Shown here one piece after another: positions 56,665 to 64,000 of a DNA stretch of 64,000 nucleotides. A program made the position numbers and the translations under genes. The first letter of the stretch is position 1; every line of letters starts with the position of its first letter. Below the pieces are notes generated by a model. It made no database searches. It saw only the letters and a list, made by a program, of their open reading frames with translations, and was not told where the DNA came from. Location: the NCBI RefSeq assembly GCF_002871915.2, contig NZ_CP126958.1, positions 744,001 through 808,000 on the forward strand, written 5' to 3'. The stretch comes from Aerococcus loyolae (lineage in GTDB: Bacteria > Bacillota > Bacilli > Lactobacillales > Aerococcaceae).

Positions 56665-56693
56665 TTGACTTTTCGGTAGGATGTTTGTTATAT
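56665..56693 (+). promoter_or_regulatory. ssrA promoter
   Basis: The -35 TTGACT (56665-56670) and -10 TTATAT (56688-56693) have a 17-base spacer, 18 bases before tmRNA. Confidence 0.65.
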
Positions 56694-56710
56694 TAAAAAG
56701 GTATCCCTTT

Positions 56711-57069
56711 GGGGGTGTTTTTTGGATTCGACAGGCATCAGACCGGGGTACAGCTACATTTCGGAGGTTACGTCTCCGTCACAAACGTTAACTTAAATTT
56801 AATTGACAAAAACGAAAGTCAATCTTTAGCATTCGCTGCCTAGCAGCATGCTAAGATCTGCCTAGTATCACCCATGTATTAGTTACAGGTCTCATTGAAG
56901 TGGGATACGTCTTGCGCTTCCGCCTGGAGCAATAGAAAGAGAATAATCAGGTACGCAAGCTAGCAGGTTTGTTTATTGACCTCTAGTGCGCTTAATCAAC
57001 AATAAACTATGAGTGTAAAAGCTGTATTAGCGGGGTGTCTGGACAGGGGTTCGACTCCCCTCACCTCCA
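56711..57069 (+). ncRNA. ssrA: Transfer-messenger RNA (tmRNA)
   Basis: The tRNA-like ends pair (GGGGGTG with CACCTCC, then A), and the T arm GGGTTCGACTCCC is present. The 5' part contains GGATTCGACAGG. The tag frame at 56805-56843 reads Asp-Lys-Asn-Glu-Ser-Gln-Ser-Leu-Ala-Phe-Ala-Ala-stop. The resume codon is GAC where Ala codons are usual in relatives. No encoded CCA. smpB, rnr and clpP in the same window complete the trans-translation and degradation path. Confidence 0.95.
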
Positions 57070-57083
57070 TAAATAGTAAGCGT

Positions 57084-57109
57084 AAGCGGTCGTTAGTGGC
57101 CGCTTTTTT
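57084..57109 (+). terminator. Terminator of ssrA
   Basis: AAGCGG (57084-57089) with CCGCTT (57100-57105) plus an inner pair, followed by T6. Confidence 0.92.
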
Positions 57110-57174
57110 GTTTTTATATGAGTTAAAAAGGTGTTGATAAAGAAAATTTATTCCTTATCAACACCAATAATAGA

Positions 57175-57747
57175 TTATTTACTTAGTTTCCAGATTGCTT
57201 TTTCACCAACACTAAATAGTGGTTGCCATTCTAGCTCAATATCTTTTCCGTCTACACCGTAATAAACGGTACTATCAACAGTTCTACCTGCTGATACTGA
57301 ACCAAAACCAATATCACCATCAGAACCGCTTAAAGGATAGGTCTTAGCTTTCTTACCATCTACATAAAGCTGAGTATCGGCACCGAAAGCGTAGTCTTTA
57401 TCTTGACCGTTCTCTAAAGTATAGCTAATCTTAATGACGCGTTCAGGATTTGATTCTGCGAATTGATTTCTTTCATCAGTAAATTCAACATTATTTACTT
57501 TAAATTTTATGCCATCAATTTCAGCAGCATCACCGACTGCTAATTTCTTATTTTCTTTCTTACTTGAAGATTGACTCTCGCTGGTTTGGCTTTTACTAGA
57601 TTCAGTGTTTACAGATTTTTTATCACCACTAAAAAGTGACCCAATAATGAATAGAGCGATGAGGGCAATTATTCCAATTCCAATCCACTTCAAGCATCCA
57701 CCACGTTTCACTTCGTTCCCATTTTCGTCATATAATTTCTTGGCCAT
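57175..57747 (-). CDS. Membrane-anchored DUF4352 protein
   Basis: A 190-residue protein. A short polar N-terminus (KLYDENGNEVKRGG) is followed by one membrane segment (about residues 20-40), a Ser/Lys-rich linker (45-65) and an extracytoplasmic immunoglobulin-like DUF4352 domain (70-190) with KLAVGDAAEIDGIKFKVNNVEF and the end WKLSK. Such proteins are common cell-surface proteins of low-GC Gram-positives with unknown function. AGGAGG lies seven bases before the ATG. It is convergent with ssrA. Confidence 0.85.
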   Translation of the reverse strand: MAKKLYDENGNEVKRGGCLKWIGIGIIALIALFIIGSLFSGDKKSVNTESSKSQTSESQSSSKKENKKLAVGDAAEIDGIKFKVNNVEFTDERNQFAESNPERVIKISYTLENGQDKDYAFGADTQLYVDGKKAKTYPLSGSDGDIGFGSVSAGRTVDSTVYYGVDGKDIELEWQPLFSVGEKAIWKLSK

Positions 57748-57786
57748 ATTTTTCTCCTCCTATGGTATAATGTTTTTGTCTAATTG

Positions 57787-57811
57787 AGCGCTCTCCTAGA
57801 GAAGCGCTTTT
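57787..57811 (+). terminator. Hairpin with T run upstream of the DUF4352 gene
   Basis: AGCGCTCTC and GA-AGCGCT arms with a T run reading rightwards. A -10-like TATAAT with a TG extension lies at 57766-57771 on the same strand, so a very short transcript or a roadblock is possible. Its purpose is unclear. Confidence 0.35.
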
Positions 57812-58176
57812 TATTTACTTTTTCTCAATTTCAATACCAAAAAATCAGAATATAGATTTGATATTATTTTTAATAATAGTAAATTATATATTTATTAAAT
57901 AAACATTATTAATATATTAACCTATAAGATGATTATAATAAATGAATAAAGTTTTAACAACATAGTTTTTTCTGCTATTCACTAGTAGTTTTAAATAGTT
58001 TTTTTCTAGATTATTTAATATAGTATTTCCTTGTTAGATTTATTAGTTAGGCAATAGGTATATAGGTAAATAAATTAGGAGTATGGATTGAGATTTCTTT
58101 CTTTTCTATTCAAGTTTGCATGAAATCATGCCATTTTAACTTTTTGCTTTCATATGAAATATTTTTACTTTTTGAG
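57812..58176. other. AT-rich region without genes
   Basis: About 365 bases, very A/T rich, with many TATTTA/TTAATA runs. No open frame with a ribosome binding site, no RNA fold and no long repeat was seen. It lies between the DUF4352 gene and the pyrF promoter. Confidence 0.5.
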
Positions 58177-58205
58177 TTGACATCAGCGAGTGTCCTTGCT
58201 ACAAT
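58177..58205 (+). promoter_or_regulatory. pyrFE promoter
   Basis: Perfect -35 TTGACA (58177-58182), 17-base spacer, -10 TACAAT (58200-58205). Confidence 0.82.
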
Positions 58206-58241
58206 ACTTGTGATTTAGAGCGAGACTCTATACTTTAATTC

Positions 58242-58348
58242 TGTCCAGAGAGGCATGAAAAGTGATGATAAGAATACCTATAAGTGTGCATACTTATAGC
58301 TAATTATGATGACTTAAAGGCCTAGACAGAATTGTCTAGGTCTTTTTT
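58242..58348 (+). promoter_or_regulatory. PyrR-type transcription attenuator
   Basis: TGTCCAGAGAGGC (58242-58254) matches the conserved PyrR-binding loop (consensus ARUCCNGNGAGGYU). Next comes an inverted repeat CTATAAGT/ACTTATAG (58278-58299), then a terminator CCTAGACA (58321-58328)/TGTCTAGG (58333-58340) with T6. UMP-loaded PyrR would favour termination before pyrF (known mechanism in Bacillus; applied here by inference). Confidence 0.8.
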
Positions 58349-58367
58349 CGTTAAAGAGGTGAAAAAA

Positions 58368-59063
58368 ATGGAAACATTATATGTGGCGTTGGATTTTAAA
58401 ACAGAAGCAGAAACTTTTGATTTTCTAAAATTATTTGAAGGCCGCCAAATTGGGGTCAAAGTAGGTATGTCGCAATTTTACATGTCAGGACCAAGTATCA
58501 TTGAACGCTTATGTGATATGGGACATGAAGTCTTTCTTGATTTGAAGTGCCATGATATTCCTAATACAGTCTACCTAGCGATGTTACAGCTTAGTCAATT
58601 ACCGATTGAACTCGTGACCATTCATGCCATGGGTGGTAAAGAAATGATGCGAGCTGCGGTTAAAGGGGTTCAAGAAGGCAAACATCAACCAAAAGTTCTT
58701 GCAATCACCCAGCTGACCTCAACTAATCAGGAAATGTTAAATAATCAATTACAAATTCCTGGTACAGTCGCTGAATCGGTGGAACATTTGACCCGCTTAG
58801 CCTTAGACAGTGGTGTGGATGGCCTAGTTTCTTCTGTACAAGAAAGTAAGATGATTAAGGAAGTTTCCAAGGGGCAATTACTTAGTTTAACACCAGGGAT
58901 TCGTTTGAATAAGAATACTCACGATGACCAAGAAAGAATTGCTAGTCCCGAAGAAGCCCGTGCCAACGGTGCTGATTACATTGTAGTGGGACGTCCGATT
59001 ATTCAAGCTGACGATCCCGTGAGAGCCTATGAAGAAATGAAAGAACATTGGGAGGGTAAATAG
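58368..59063 (+). CDS. pyrF: Orotidine 5'-phosphate decarboxylase
   Basis: PyrF makes UMP from OMP, the last step of de novo pyrimidine synthesis. From this start it has 231 residues: YVALDFKTEAE at the N-terminus, the catalytic signature VFLDLKCHDIPNTV with the Asp-Lys-Asp array near residue 60, ITQLTS, and the phosphate-binding VVGRPI near the C-terminus. The frame is open upstream to 58332, inside the attenuator; GAGGTG at 58354 fits the ATG at 58368. pyrE begins with the base after its stop. Confidence 0.96.
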   Translation: METLYVALDFKTEAETFDFLKLFEGRQIGVKVGMSQFYMSGPSIIERLCDMGHEVFLDLKCHDIPNTVYLAMLQLSQLPIELVTIHAMGGKEMMRAAVKGVQEGKHQPKVLAITQLTSTNQEMLNNQLQIPGTVAESVEHLTRLALDSGVDGLVSSVQESKMIKEVSKGQLLSLTPGIRLNKNTHDDQERIASPEEARANGADYIVVGRPIIQADDPVRAYEEMKEHWEGK

Positions 59064-59699
59064 ATGAGCCAAAATATTAAACGTGAAGTTGCCGAAGCAT
59101 TATTAGATCATGAAGCCGTGATTATCCGTAACGAAGACTGGTTTACCTGGGCCAGTGGGATCAAGAGCCCAATTTACTGTGATAACCGTCAATTAATGAG
59201 TTATCCAAAAGCTCGTAAGTTAGTCGCACATGCCTTAGCAGATATGATCAAAGAAAAATACCCAAATGTTACCTGTATTGCTGGGACAGCGACAGCCGGA
59301 ATCCCACATGCTGCTTGGGTGAGTGAAATTTTAGGCCTGCCTATGGTATATGTTCGCTCTAAAGCCAAAGACCACGGTAGACAATCGCAAATTGAAGGTC
59401 ACCTAGAAGCTGATGACCAAGTGGTATTGATTGATGACCTCATTTCAACAGGTGGTAGCGTCTTGGAAGCTTGTCAACCGGTTGCCAAAGAGTGTTCAGT
59501 GATTGGCGTCGCTGCGATTTTCACTTATGAATTAGATCGCGCCAAGAAAAACTTCCAAGCTGCTGATATTCCTCTAGCCGTACTGAGTGATTTTCATAGT
59601 TTATTAGAAGTCGCCAAAGAAAAACATGACTTTAGCCAAGCAGACATGGAAAATATCTTGGATTGGCACCGTCAACTGAACCAGTCTTCCAATAATTAA
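59064..59699 (+). CDS. pyrE: Orotate phosphoribosyltransferase
   Basis: PyrE joins orotate to PRPP to give OMP, the substrate of PyrF. The 211 residues contain FTWASGIKSPIYCDNRQ near residue 27, YVRSKAKDHGRQSQIEG (the flexible catalytic loop) near 95, and the PRPP-binding motif VVLIDDLISTGGS near 120. The ATG directly follows the pyrF TAG, with GGAGG inside the pyrF end, so the two enzymes are made together. Confidence 0.96.
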   Translation: MSQNIKREVAEALLDHEAVIIRNEDWFTWASGIKSPIYCDNRQLMSYPKARKLVAHALADMIKEKYPNVTCIAGTATAGIPHAAWVSEILGLPMVYVRSKAKDHGRQSQIEGHLEADDQVVLIDDLISTGGSVLEACQPVAKECSVIGVAAIFTYELDRAKKNFQAADIPLAVLSDFHSLLEVAKEKHDFSQADMENILDWHRQLNQSSNN

Positions 59700-59769
59700 A
59701 AATGACTGCTAGACAGTCAAAAGAGTTAAATAATAAATACCTGTGAGTATTTGTTTAAGGAGTGTAAAA

Positions 59770-60981
59770 ATGGAAAATAAGAAGAAAGCTGTTATTTCAA
59801 GTATCATCGCTTCAGGTACTGATGACCTCAACGTGATGTTTCTATCCTTTTCAATGGCAAGCATTATCAGTGAGTTTTCACTATCAGGTGCCCAAGCGGG
59901 TGCTATCGCTACGGTAACTAACTTAGGGATGTTATTAGGCGGATTAATTTTTGGATATCTTGGTGACCGTTACCATAAGCTAAACATCTTAAAGATAACC
60001 TTGCTTATCTTTTCTCTAGCCTCTGGGGCAATTGCTTTTGCACCTTCGATTACTATTCTTTATATCTTACGCTTCATTGCCGGTATTGGTGTCGGTGGTG
60101 AGTATGGAATTGCTTTAGGAATTATGGCGCAAATTGTCCCTGTTCATAAAATGGGACGGATTTCTGCTTTGAATGGGGTAGCTGGGCAAGTTGGCTCGAT
60201 TACTTCCGCTGCTCTAGCAGGTTTATTCTTGAGTCACCTAGGCTGGCGCGGATTGTTCTTATTTGGTCTCGCTCCTTTGCTCCTCGTTTTATACATGCAA
60301 GTAGCTATTAAAGATGAAAAAGAATTTTATCCGGTAAAAAATGATTCAGCTCTCGATAAAAGCGAAAAAATTAATTTTGCTGTTTTATTTAAAGACTTGC
60401 GGACCAGTTACCAAACCACTGCTCTGATGTTAATGTGCACGGTTCAAATTGCTGGATACTTTGGTATGATGAATTGGTTGCCAACCATTATGCAAGAACA
60501 AGCAGGTCTCAGTGTCCAAGGTTCATCATTATGGATGATTAGTACTATTGTAGGGATGTCCTTAGGGATGGTTGTCTTTGGTCGACTATTTGACCAATTT
60601 GGCCCTCGGCTAATGTTTGCTGCATTCTTACTTGCATCTGCTCTTGGTGTCTACTTATTTAGCCAAATTACCTCACCCATTGGAATGCTATTTGGCGGAG
60701 CCATGATGGGATTCTTTGTTAATGGAATGTTCCCCGGCTACGGAGCAACGGTTTCTTACCTATATCCTAAGTCCGTTCAAAGTATGGCCAATAACTTAAT
60801 CTTAAACGTTGGACGAGCAGTAGGTGGATTCTCTTCAATGATTATTGGGATCATTATGGAACATGGTAATGTGACCATGGTTATGCTCTTCCTATCATGT
60901 CTTTATATCTTCTCTTTTGTGGTCATGTTAACCATTCCTGGGATCAAGCAAAAATCTTTTAAAAAGGTTTTTGCCCAATAA
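59770..60981 (+). CDS. MFS transporter, AAHS/sugar-porter-like
   Basis: A 403-residue membrane protein with twelve predicted helices in two halves of six and a cytoplasmic loop (DEKEFYPVKNDSALDKSEK). The MFS motif A is FGYLGDRYHKL after helix 2, with its repeat FGRLFDQFGPR after helix 8; RFIAGIGVGGEYGIALG is typical of the aromatic-acid/organic-acid porters. It follows pyrE after 70 bases that hold two small hairpins. A substrate such as orotate is conceivable from context but unproved. An earlier in-frame start at 59743 lacks a site; AAGGAG fits 59770. Confidence 0.85.
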   Translation: MENKKKAVISSIIASGTDDLNVMFLSFSMASIISEFSLSGAQAGAIATVTNLGMLLGGLIFGYLGDRYHKLNILKITLLIFSLASGAIAFAPSITILYILRFIAGIGVGGEYGIALGIMAQIVPVHKMGRISALNGVAGQVGSITSAALAGLFLSHLGWRGLFLFGLAPLLLVLYMQVAIKDEKEFYPVKNDSALDKSEKINFAVLFKDLRTSYQTTALMLMCTVQIAGYFGMMNWLPTIMQEQAGLSVQGSSLWMISTIVGMSLGMVVFGRLFDQFGPRLMFAAFLLASALGVYLFSQITSPIGMLFGGAMMGFFVNGMFPGYGATVSYLYPKSVQSMANNLILNVGRAVGGFSSMIIGIIMEHGNVTMVMLFLSCLYIFSFVVMLTIPGIKQKSFKKVFAQ

Positions 60982-61063
60982 TTAGGAGTATAGGCTATTA
61001 GAGGCTTACCAAGTCAATGATAAATAATCAAACCGTATCGAAATCGGTGTGGCTAAGACAAAG

Positions 61064-61087
61064 GCTGTGATTTTCACAGCTTTTTTT
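61064..61087 (+). terminator. Terminator of the pyrFE-MFS unit
   Basis: GCTGTGA (61064-61070) and TCACAGC (61074-61080) are followed by seven T. Confidence 0.93.
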
Positions 61088-61195
61088 GTTTTTTCACTAA
61101 TTCTTATGCGCGTCAACAGTAAAAAATATATAAAAGGTGCTGATAAATCATAATGTTCATCAGCACCTAATAAAGTGAAAATTATATTTTCTTAA

Positions 61196-61867
61196 TTAGC
61201 CGTTAAGATCGACAACCTTACCTTCATCTAAATAGATAATACGTTCGCAGAGGTTGGTCACGTAGTCACCCATGCGTTCTAGGTTAGAAATCATGGAAAT
61301 ATATGAAGCACCAGTTACCACTAAGCTGTTATTCTTCTTCATATCTGACACGACTTGTGGGATTAGTTTATCAAAGTAGTGGTCAACTTTGGCGTCCATT
61401 TCCGCTGCTGCCTTAGCTTGTTGGTCATTACGGGTAACAAAGGCGTTAACAGCCAGCTCGGCCATTTCAATGACTGTATCAGTCATTATTTCTAGGTCAG
61501 ATTCAATGTTTTCTAAACGGGGTTCATCTGCGATCCGTAGAGCTCCTTTTGCAATAGAGACGGCATGGTCGCCCATTCTTTCAAGGTCAGCACTGGCCTT
61601 AATGATGGAAATAATAAAGCGTAATTCATCACCGATAGGGCTTTGTAGGGAAATTAACCGGAAACATTCCTTATCAATGGCCACTTCATAAGCATTAATC
61701 TTTTCATCATTTTTAATCACTTTTTCTGCGGCTTCATTATCATGGTTGAGAAGCGCATCAACGGCTTCTTCAATGGCTTTAGTAGTATCGATTCCCATAC
61801 GTGTAAATTGACCATCTAAGGTCTTTAATTCTTCGACAAAGGCCTTTCTTAGTTGCGTCTTTTTCAT
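61196..61867 (-). CDS. phoU: Phosphate signalling protein PhoU
   Basis: PhoU couples the Pst transporter to the PhoR/PhoP two-component system. The 223 residues form two PhoU repeats: LKTLDGQFTRMG... with the ERMGDHAVSIAKG signature near residue 85, and the second LERMGDYVTNLCERIIYL near the end. No pst genes are adjacent, so this copy stands alone in the window. The frame is open upstream to 61921, but GGGGAG before the ATG at 61867 decides the start. Confidence 0.93.
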   Translation of the reverse strand: MKKTQLRKAFVEELKTLDGQFTRMGIDTTKAIEEAVDALLNHDNEAAEKVIKNDEKINAYEVAIDKECFRLISLQSPIGDELRFIISIIKASADLERMGDHAVSIAKGALRIADEPRLENIESDLEIMTDTVIEMAELAVNAFVTRNDQQAKAAAEMDAKVDHYFDKLIPQVVSDMKKNNSLVVTGASYISMISNLERMGDYVTNLCERIIYLDEGKVVDLNG

Positions 61868-62218
61868 TAAAAACTCACTCCCCGATATCTTATATAGAAA
61901 TAGTATTTTACCATAATCCACTCATAAAGTAAAAGGAAGCCCTTACAATACTATTGAATACTGGAATACTAATTTTCGTATCTCTATTTTAACATGAATG
62001 TTCTGAATAATTATCCTTTAAAAGTGATAGCTTTTTAATAAAAGTTAAAAATTGTTTTTGATATTAGCTTTATTGCTGTAATATATTATTTGTTGACTTT
62101 TATCTTATATATTGCTAATCTTTCAATAAATTTAATGAGTAGACTGACAATTTGATCACTAAAAGCAGTTTTTAGGGTAAAATAGTTAGTATCATGAAAA
62201 ATATCTAGGAGGCAAAAT
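61868..62218. other. Intergenic region between phoU and lysA
   Basis: 351 bases, A/T rich. A possible promoter for lysA is TTGACT (62094-62099) with TAATCT 17 bases later. No lysine riboswitch or T-box element was recognised. Confidence 0.4.
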
Positions 62219-63535
62219 ATGAAACTGACGCAACACATGCAAGTGGTTAATAATGAATTAAACATTGCCGATATTCCTGTTTCTCGTTTAAAGGAAGAGT
62301 ATGGAACTCCGCTTTATATTTATGATCAAAAAGGAATTAAAGATCAAGCGAAAACTTTTATCAATGGCTTCCATTCTAAAAAGTTTACTACTCATATTAT
62401 CTATGCCTCCAAGGCCTTTTTAAACCTTTATATCGCTCAACTAATCAATGAACAGGGCTGTTATCTTGATGCTGTCAGTGGGGGTGAAATATATACACTT
62501 TTGGCAGCTGGTGTTCCAGGAGAAAAAATATATTTCCATGGCAATAATAAAACCGAGTCAGAGATCACTCTAGCGCTTGAAAATGCGATTGGAAACTTTG
62601 TTATTGATAGCCAGGCTGATTTTTATAAAGTAGAAAAAATCGCTAAGTCTCTCAATAAAGAGGCAAAAGTCCTCTTAAGAATTAATCCAGGGATTGAAGC
62701 AAGCACCCATAAATATATCCAAACCAGCCTCGATGATTCTAAATTTGGTATGAGTAGCCATGATGAGGATACGGTGGCTTTGGTTAAAGAGATGGTTAAG
62801 AGCGATTGGCTTGACTTTGCCGGTTTCCATTGCCACATCGGTTCACAAATATTAGAAGAAAGATTCTTCTTTGAAGAAGCTGACTTAATGTTAGCTTTTT
62901 GCCGGCAAATGGAAGAAGAGGCCGGTTGCCAGGTAAGAGAGATTAACCTGGGTGGCGGTTTTGGTGTGTACTATAGCCAAGCAGATCACCCCTTTGATTA
63001 TGAGAAATTTTTACAAGGCTACATCAAGGTTATTGAAGCAGCAATTGATCAATATGGCTTAGAGCATATCGATACCGTAAGCATTGAGCCGGGACGGGCT
63101 TTAATTAATGATTTTGGAACAGCTCTTTATAGTGTCGGGGGGGTTAAACATACCCTGGCTGGTAAACCCTTTGTCTTTGTCGATGGTGGGATGTCAGATA
63201 ATATTCGTCCAGCCCTTTATCAAGCCCAATATGAAGCGGCCTTAGCTAATCGAATGAATGATGAAGTCGAAGGGGAGTACCGCGTGGCAGGAAAATTGTG
63301 TGAAACCGGTGACCAGTTGGTCCAAGATGCTCCCTTGCCAGAAGCTCGGATCGGGGATCTCTTGGTGATTCCTCGAGTAGGAGCTTATACTTATACCATG
63401 AGTTCGAATTATAATCGTCTAGGCCGCCCAGCCCTGGTTTTTGTCGAGAATGGACAATCCTATTTGGCCGTCAAACGAGAAAGTTACCAAGATATGCTCA
63501 GAAACGATTGTAAGTATAAGAATAAAGAAGACTAG
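62219..63535 (+). CDS. lysA: Diaminopimelate decarboxylase
   Basis: LysA decarboxylates meso-diaminopimelate to lysine. At 438 residues it has the PLP lysine in IIYASKAFLN near residue 65, GCYLDAVSGGEIY, FHGNNK, the substrate-binding FHCHIGSQI, GGGFGVYY, EPGRALI and the second-subunit active site CETGDQL. Aerococci are thought to use L-lysine in peptidoglycan, so the enzyme would supply wall as well as protein. AGGAGG lies before the ATG. ddh follows after 29 bases. Confidence 0.96.
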   Translation: MKLTQHMQVVNNELNIADIPVSRLKEEYGTPLYIYDQKGIKDQAKTFINGFHSKKFTTHIIYASKAFLNLYIAQLINEQGCYLDAVSGGEIYTLLAAGVPGEKIYFHGNNKTESEITLALENAIGNFVIDSQADFYKVEKIAKSLNKEAKVLLRINPGIEASTHKYIQTSLDDSKFGMSSHDEDTVALVKEMVKSDWLDFAGFHCHIGSQILEERFFFEEADLMLAFCRQMEEEAGCQVREINLGGGFGVYYSQADHPFDYEKFLQGYIKVIEAAIDQYGLEHIDTVSIEPGRALINDFGTALYSVGGVKHTLAGKPFVFVDGGMSDNIRPALYQAQYEAALANRMNDEVEGEYRVAGKLCETGDQLVQDAPLPEARIGDLLVIPRVGAYTYTMSSNYNRLGRPALVFVENGQSYLAVKRESYQDMLRNDCKYKNKED

Positions 63536-63564
63536 TTTTTTAGAATTTAAAGGAGGAAACAAAA

Positions 63565-64000
63565 ATGATAAAAGTTGGTATTGTTGGCTATGGTAATTTA
63601 GGTAAAGGTGTGGAAATTGCAGTTAATGCAGCGGAAGATATGGAATTGCTAGGAATTTTTACTAGACGGCAGCCTGATCAATTAGATACAAAGAGCCCAG
63701 CCTATCAAATCGATGATATTCTTGACTTTAAAGACAAAATTGATGTCTTAATTTTATGTGGTGGTTCTCAATCGGATATTCCTGTTCAAGCTCCTCGTTT
63801 AGCGGAAAACTTTAATACAGTGGATGCCTACGATAACCACGATAAGATTCCAGAATACTTCGATCAAATGGATCAACTTGCTAAAGAAAATAGCCATGTC
63901 TCTGTGATTGCTACGGGTTGGGATCCAGGTCTGTTCTCACTTAACCGCTTATTAGCTGAAACCATCTTACCGCAAGGACAAACCTATACTTTCTGGGGCA
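63565..64000 (+). CDS. ddh: meso-Diaminopimelate D-dehydrogenase, cut by the window end
   Basis: The first 145 codons of an NADPH-dependent dehydrogenase that aminates tetrahydrodipicolinate directly to meso-diaminopimelate. The Rossmann motif GIVGYGNLGKGVE (residues 5-17), TRRQPDQL, ILCGGSQSDIPVQAP and FNTVDAYDNHDKIPE with ATGWDPGLFSLNRLL agree with Ddh. AAAGGAGG precedes the ATG. Next to lysA, and with dapB in the same window, it indicates the one-step dehydrogenase branch of lysine synthesis. The 3' end lies outside the window. Confidence 0.9.
   Translation, partial: MIKVGIVGYGNLGKGVEIAVNAAEDMELLGIFTRRQPDQLDTKSPAYQIDDILDFKDKIDVLILCGGSQSDIPVQAPRLAENFNTVDAYDNHDKIPEYFDQMDQLAKENSHVSVIATGWDPGLFSLNRLLAETILPQGQTYTFWG

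Noticed and set aside
61868..62218. Lysine riboswitch upstream of lysA
   Set aside because: The region is long enough, but none of the conserved L-box blocks nor a terminator/antiterminator pair was found.

Overview
The window comes from a low-GC Gram-positive of the order Lactobacillales. The 16S rRNA gene, the protein sequences and the gene order (der-hup-TPR-dapB-cca-dinG-ypmB-aspB-dnaD; cggR-gap-pgk-tpi-eno; secG-est-rnr-smpB-ssrA) fit the genus Aerococcus, probably the A. urinae/A. sanguinicola side. That placement is pattern recognition from the 16S and synteny, not a database result.

Layout. 1-13.8 kb is conserved housekeeping DNA: the der 3' end, HU, a TPR protein, dapB, cca, a DinG-like exonuclease/helicase, ypmB, aspB and dnaD, then a leftward ferredoxin-NADP reductase/YuiD pair, cyclophilin, an S1-domain protein and pgi. 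An IS30-family element (13871-15258) sits on the poly-T tract of the pgi terminator, just upstream of a complete rRNA operon (16S, tRNA-Ile, tRNA-Ala, 23S, 5S). A string of 22 further tRNA genes follows, none with an encoded CCA, so they depend on the cca gene at 3.4 kb. Next comes a fructose operon (fruR-fruK-fruA) whose last codons are interrupted by an IS1182-family element (26521-28270), then an orphan metQ-like lipoprotein gene preceded by a possible small RNA.

29.7-39.4 kb is the main accessory region: a 9.7-kb integrative element in the 3' end of tRNA-Arg(CCG), bounded by 26-bp direct repeats. It encodes an integrase, a repressor without a visible protease domain, a Cro-like protein, a small HTH/Xis-like protein, an archaeo-eukaryotic-type primase and an SF3 helicase. 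Directly after the helicase gene lies an iteron cluster that looks like a replication origin, then an ArpU-like regulator and two unknown genes. It has no capsid, terminase, tail or lysis genes, so it reads as a phage satellite of the PICI/SaPI type, apparently complete and previously uncharacterised as far as the sequence alone can tell.

39.7-64 kb is again conserved: clpP with a CtsR box, the CggR-controlled lower-glycolysis operon, yutD-yutF-TIGR01906, serC-serA, secG-est-rnr-smpB, an AraC regulator, a histidine phosphatase, ssrA (tmRNA), a DUF4352 membrane protein, pyrF-pyrE behind a PyrR-type attenuator, an MFS transporter, phoU, lysA and the start of ddh. Functional threads run across the window. 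clpP, smpB, rnr and ssrA together make up trans-translation and tag-directed proteolysis. dapB, ddh and lysA cover the dehydrogenase branch from dihydrodipicolinate to lysine. pgi, fruK and the gap-eno block cover most of glycolysis.
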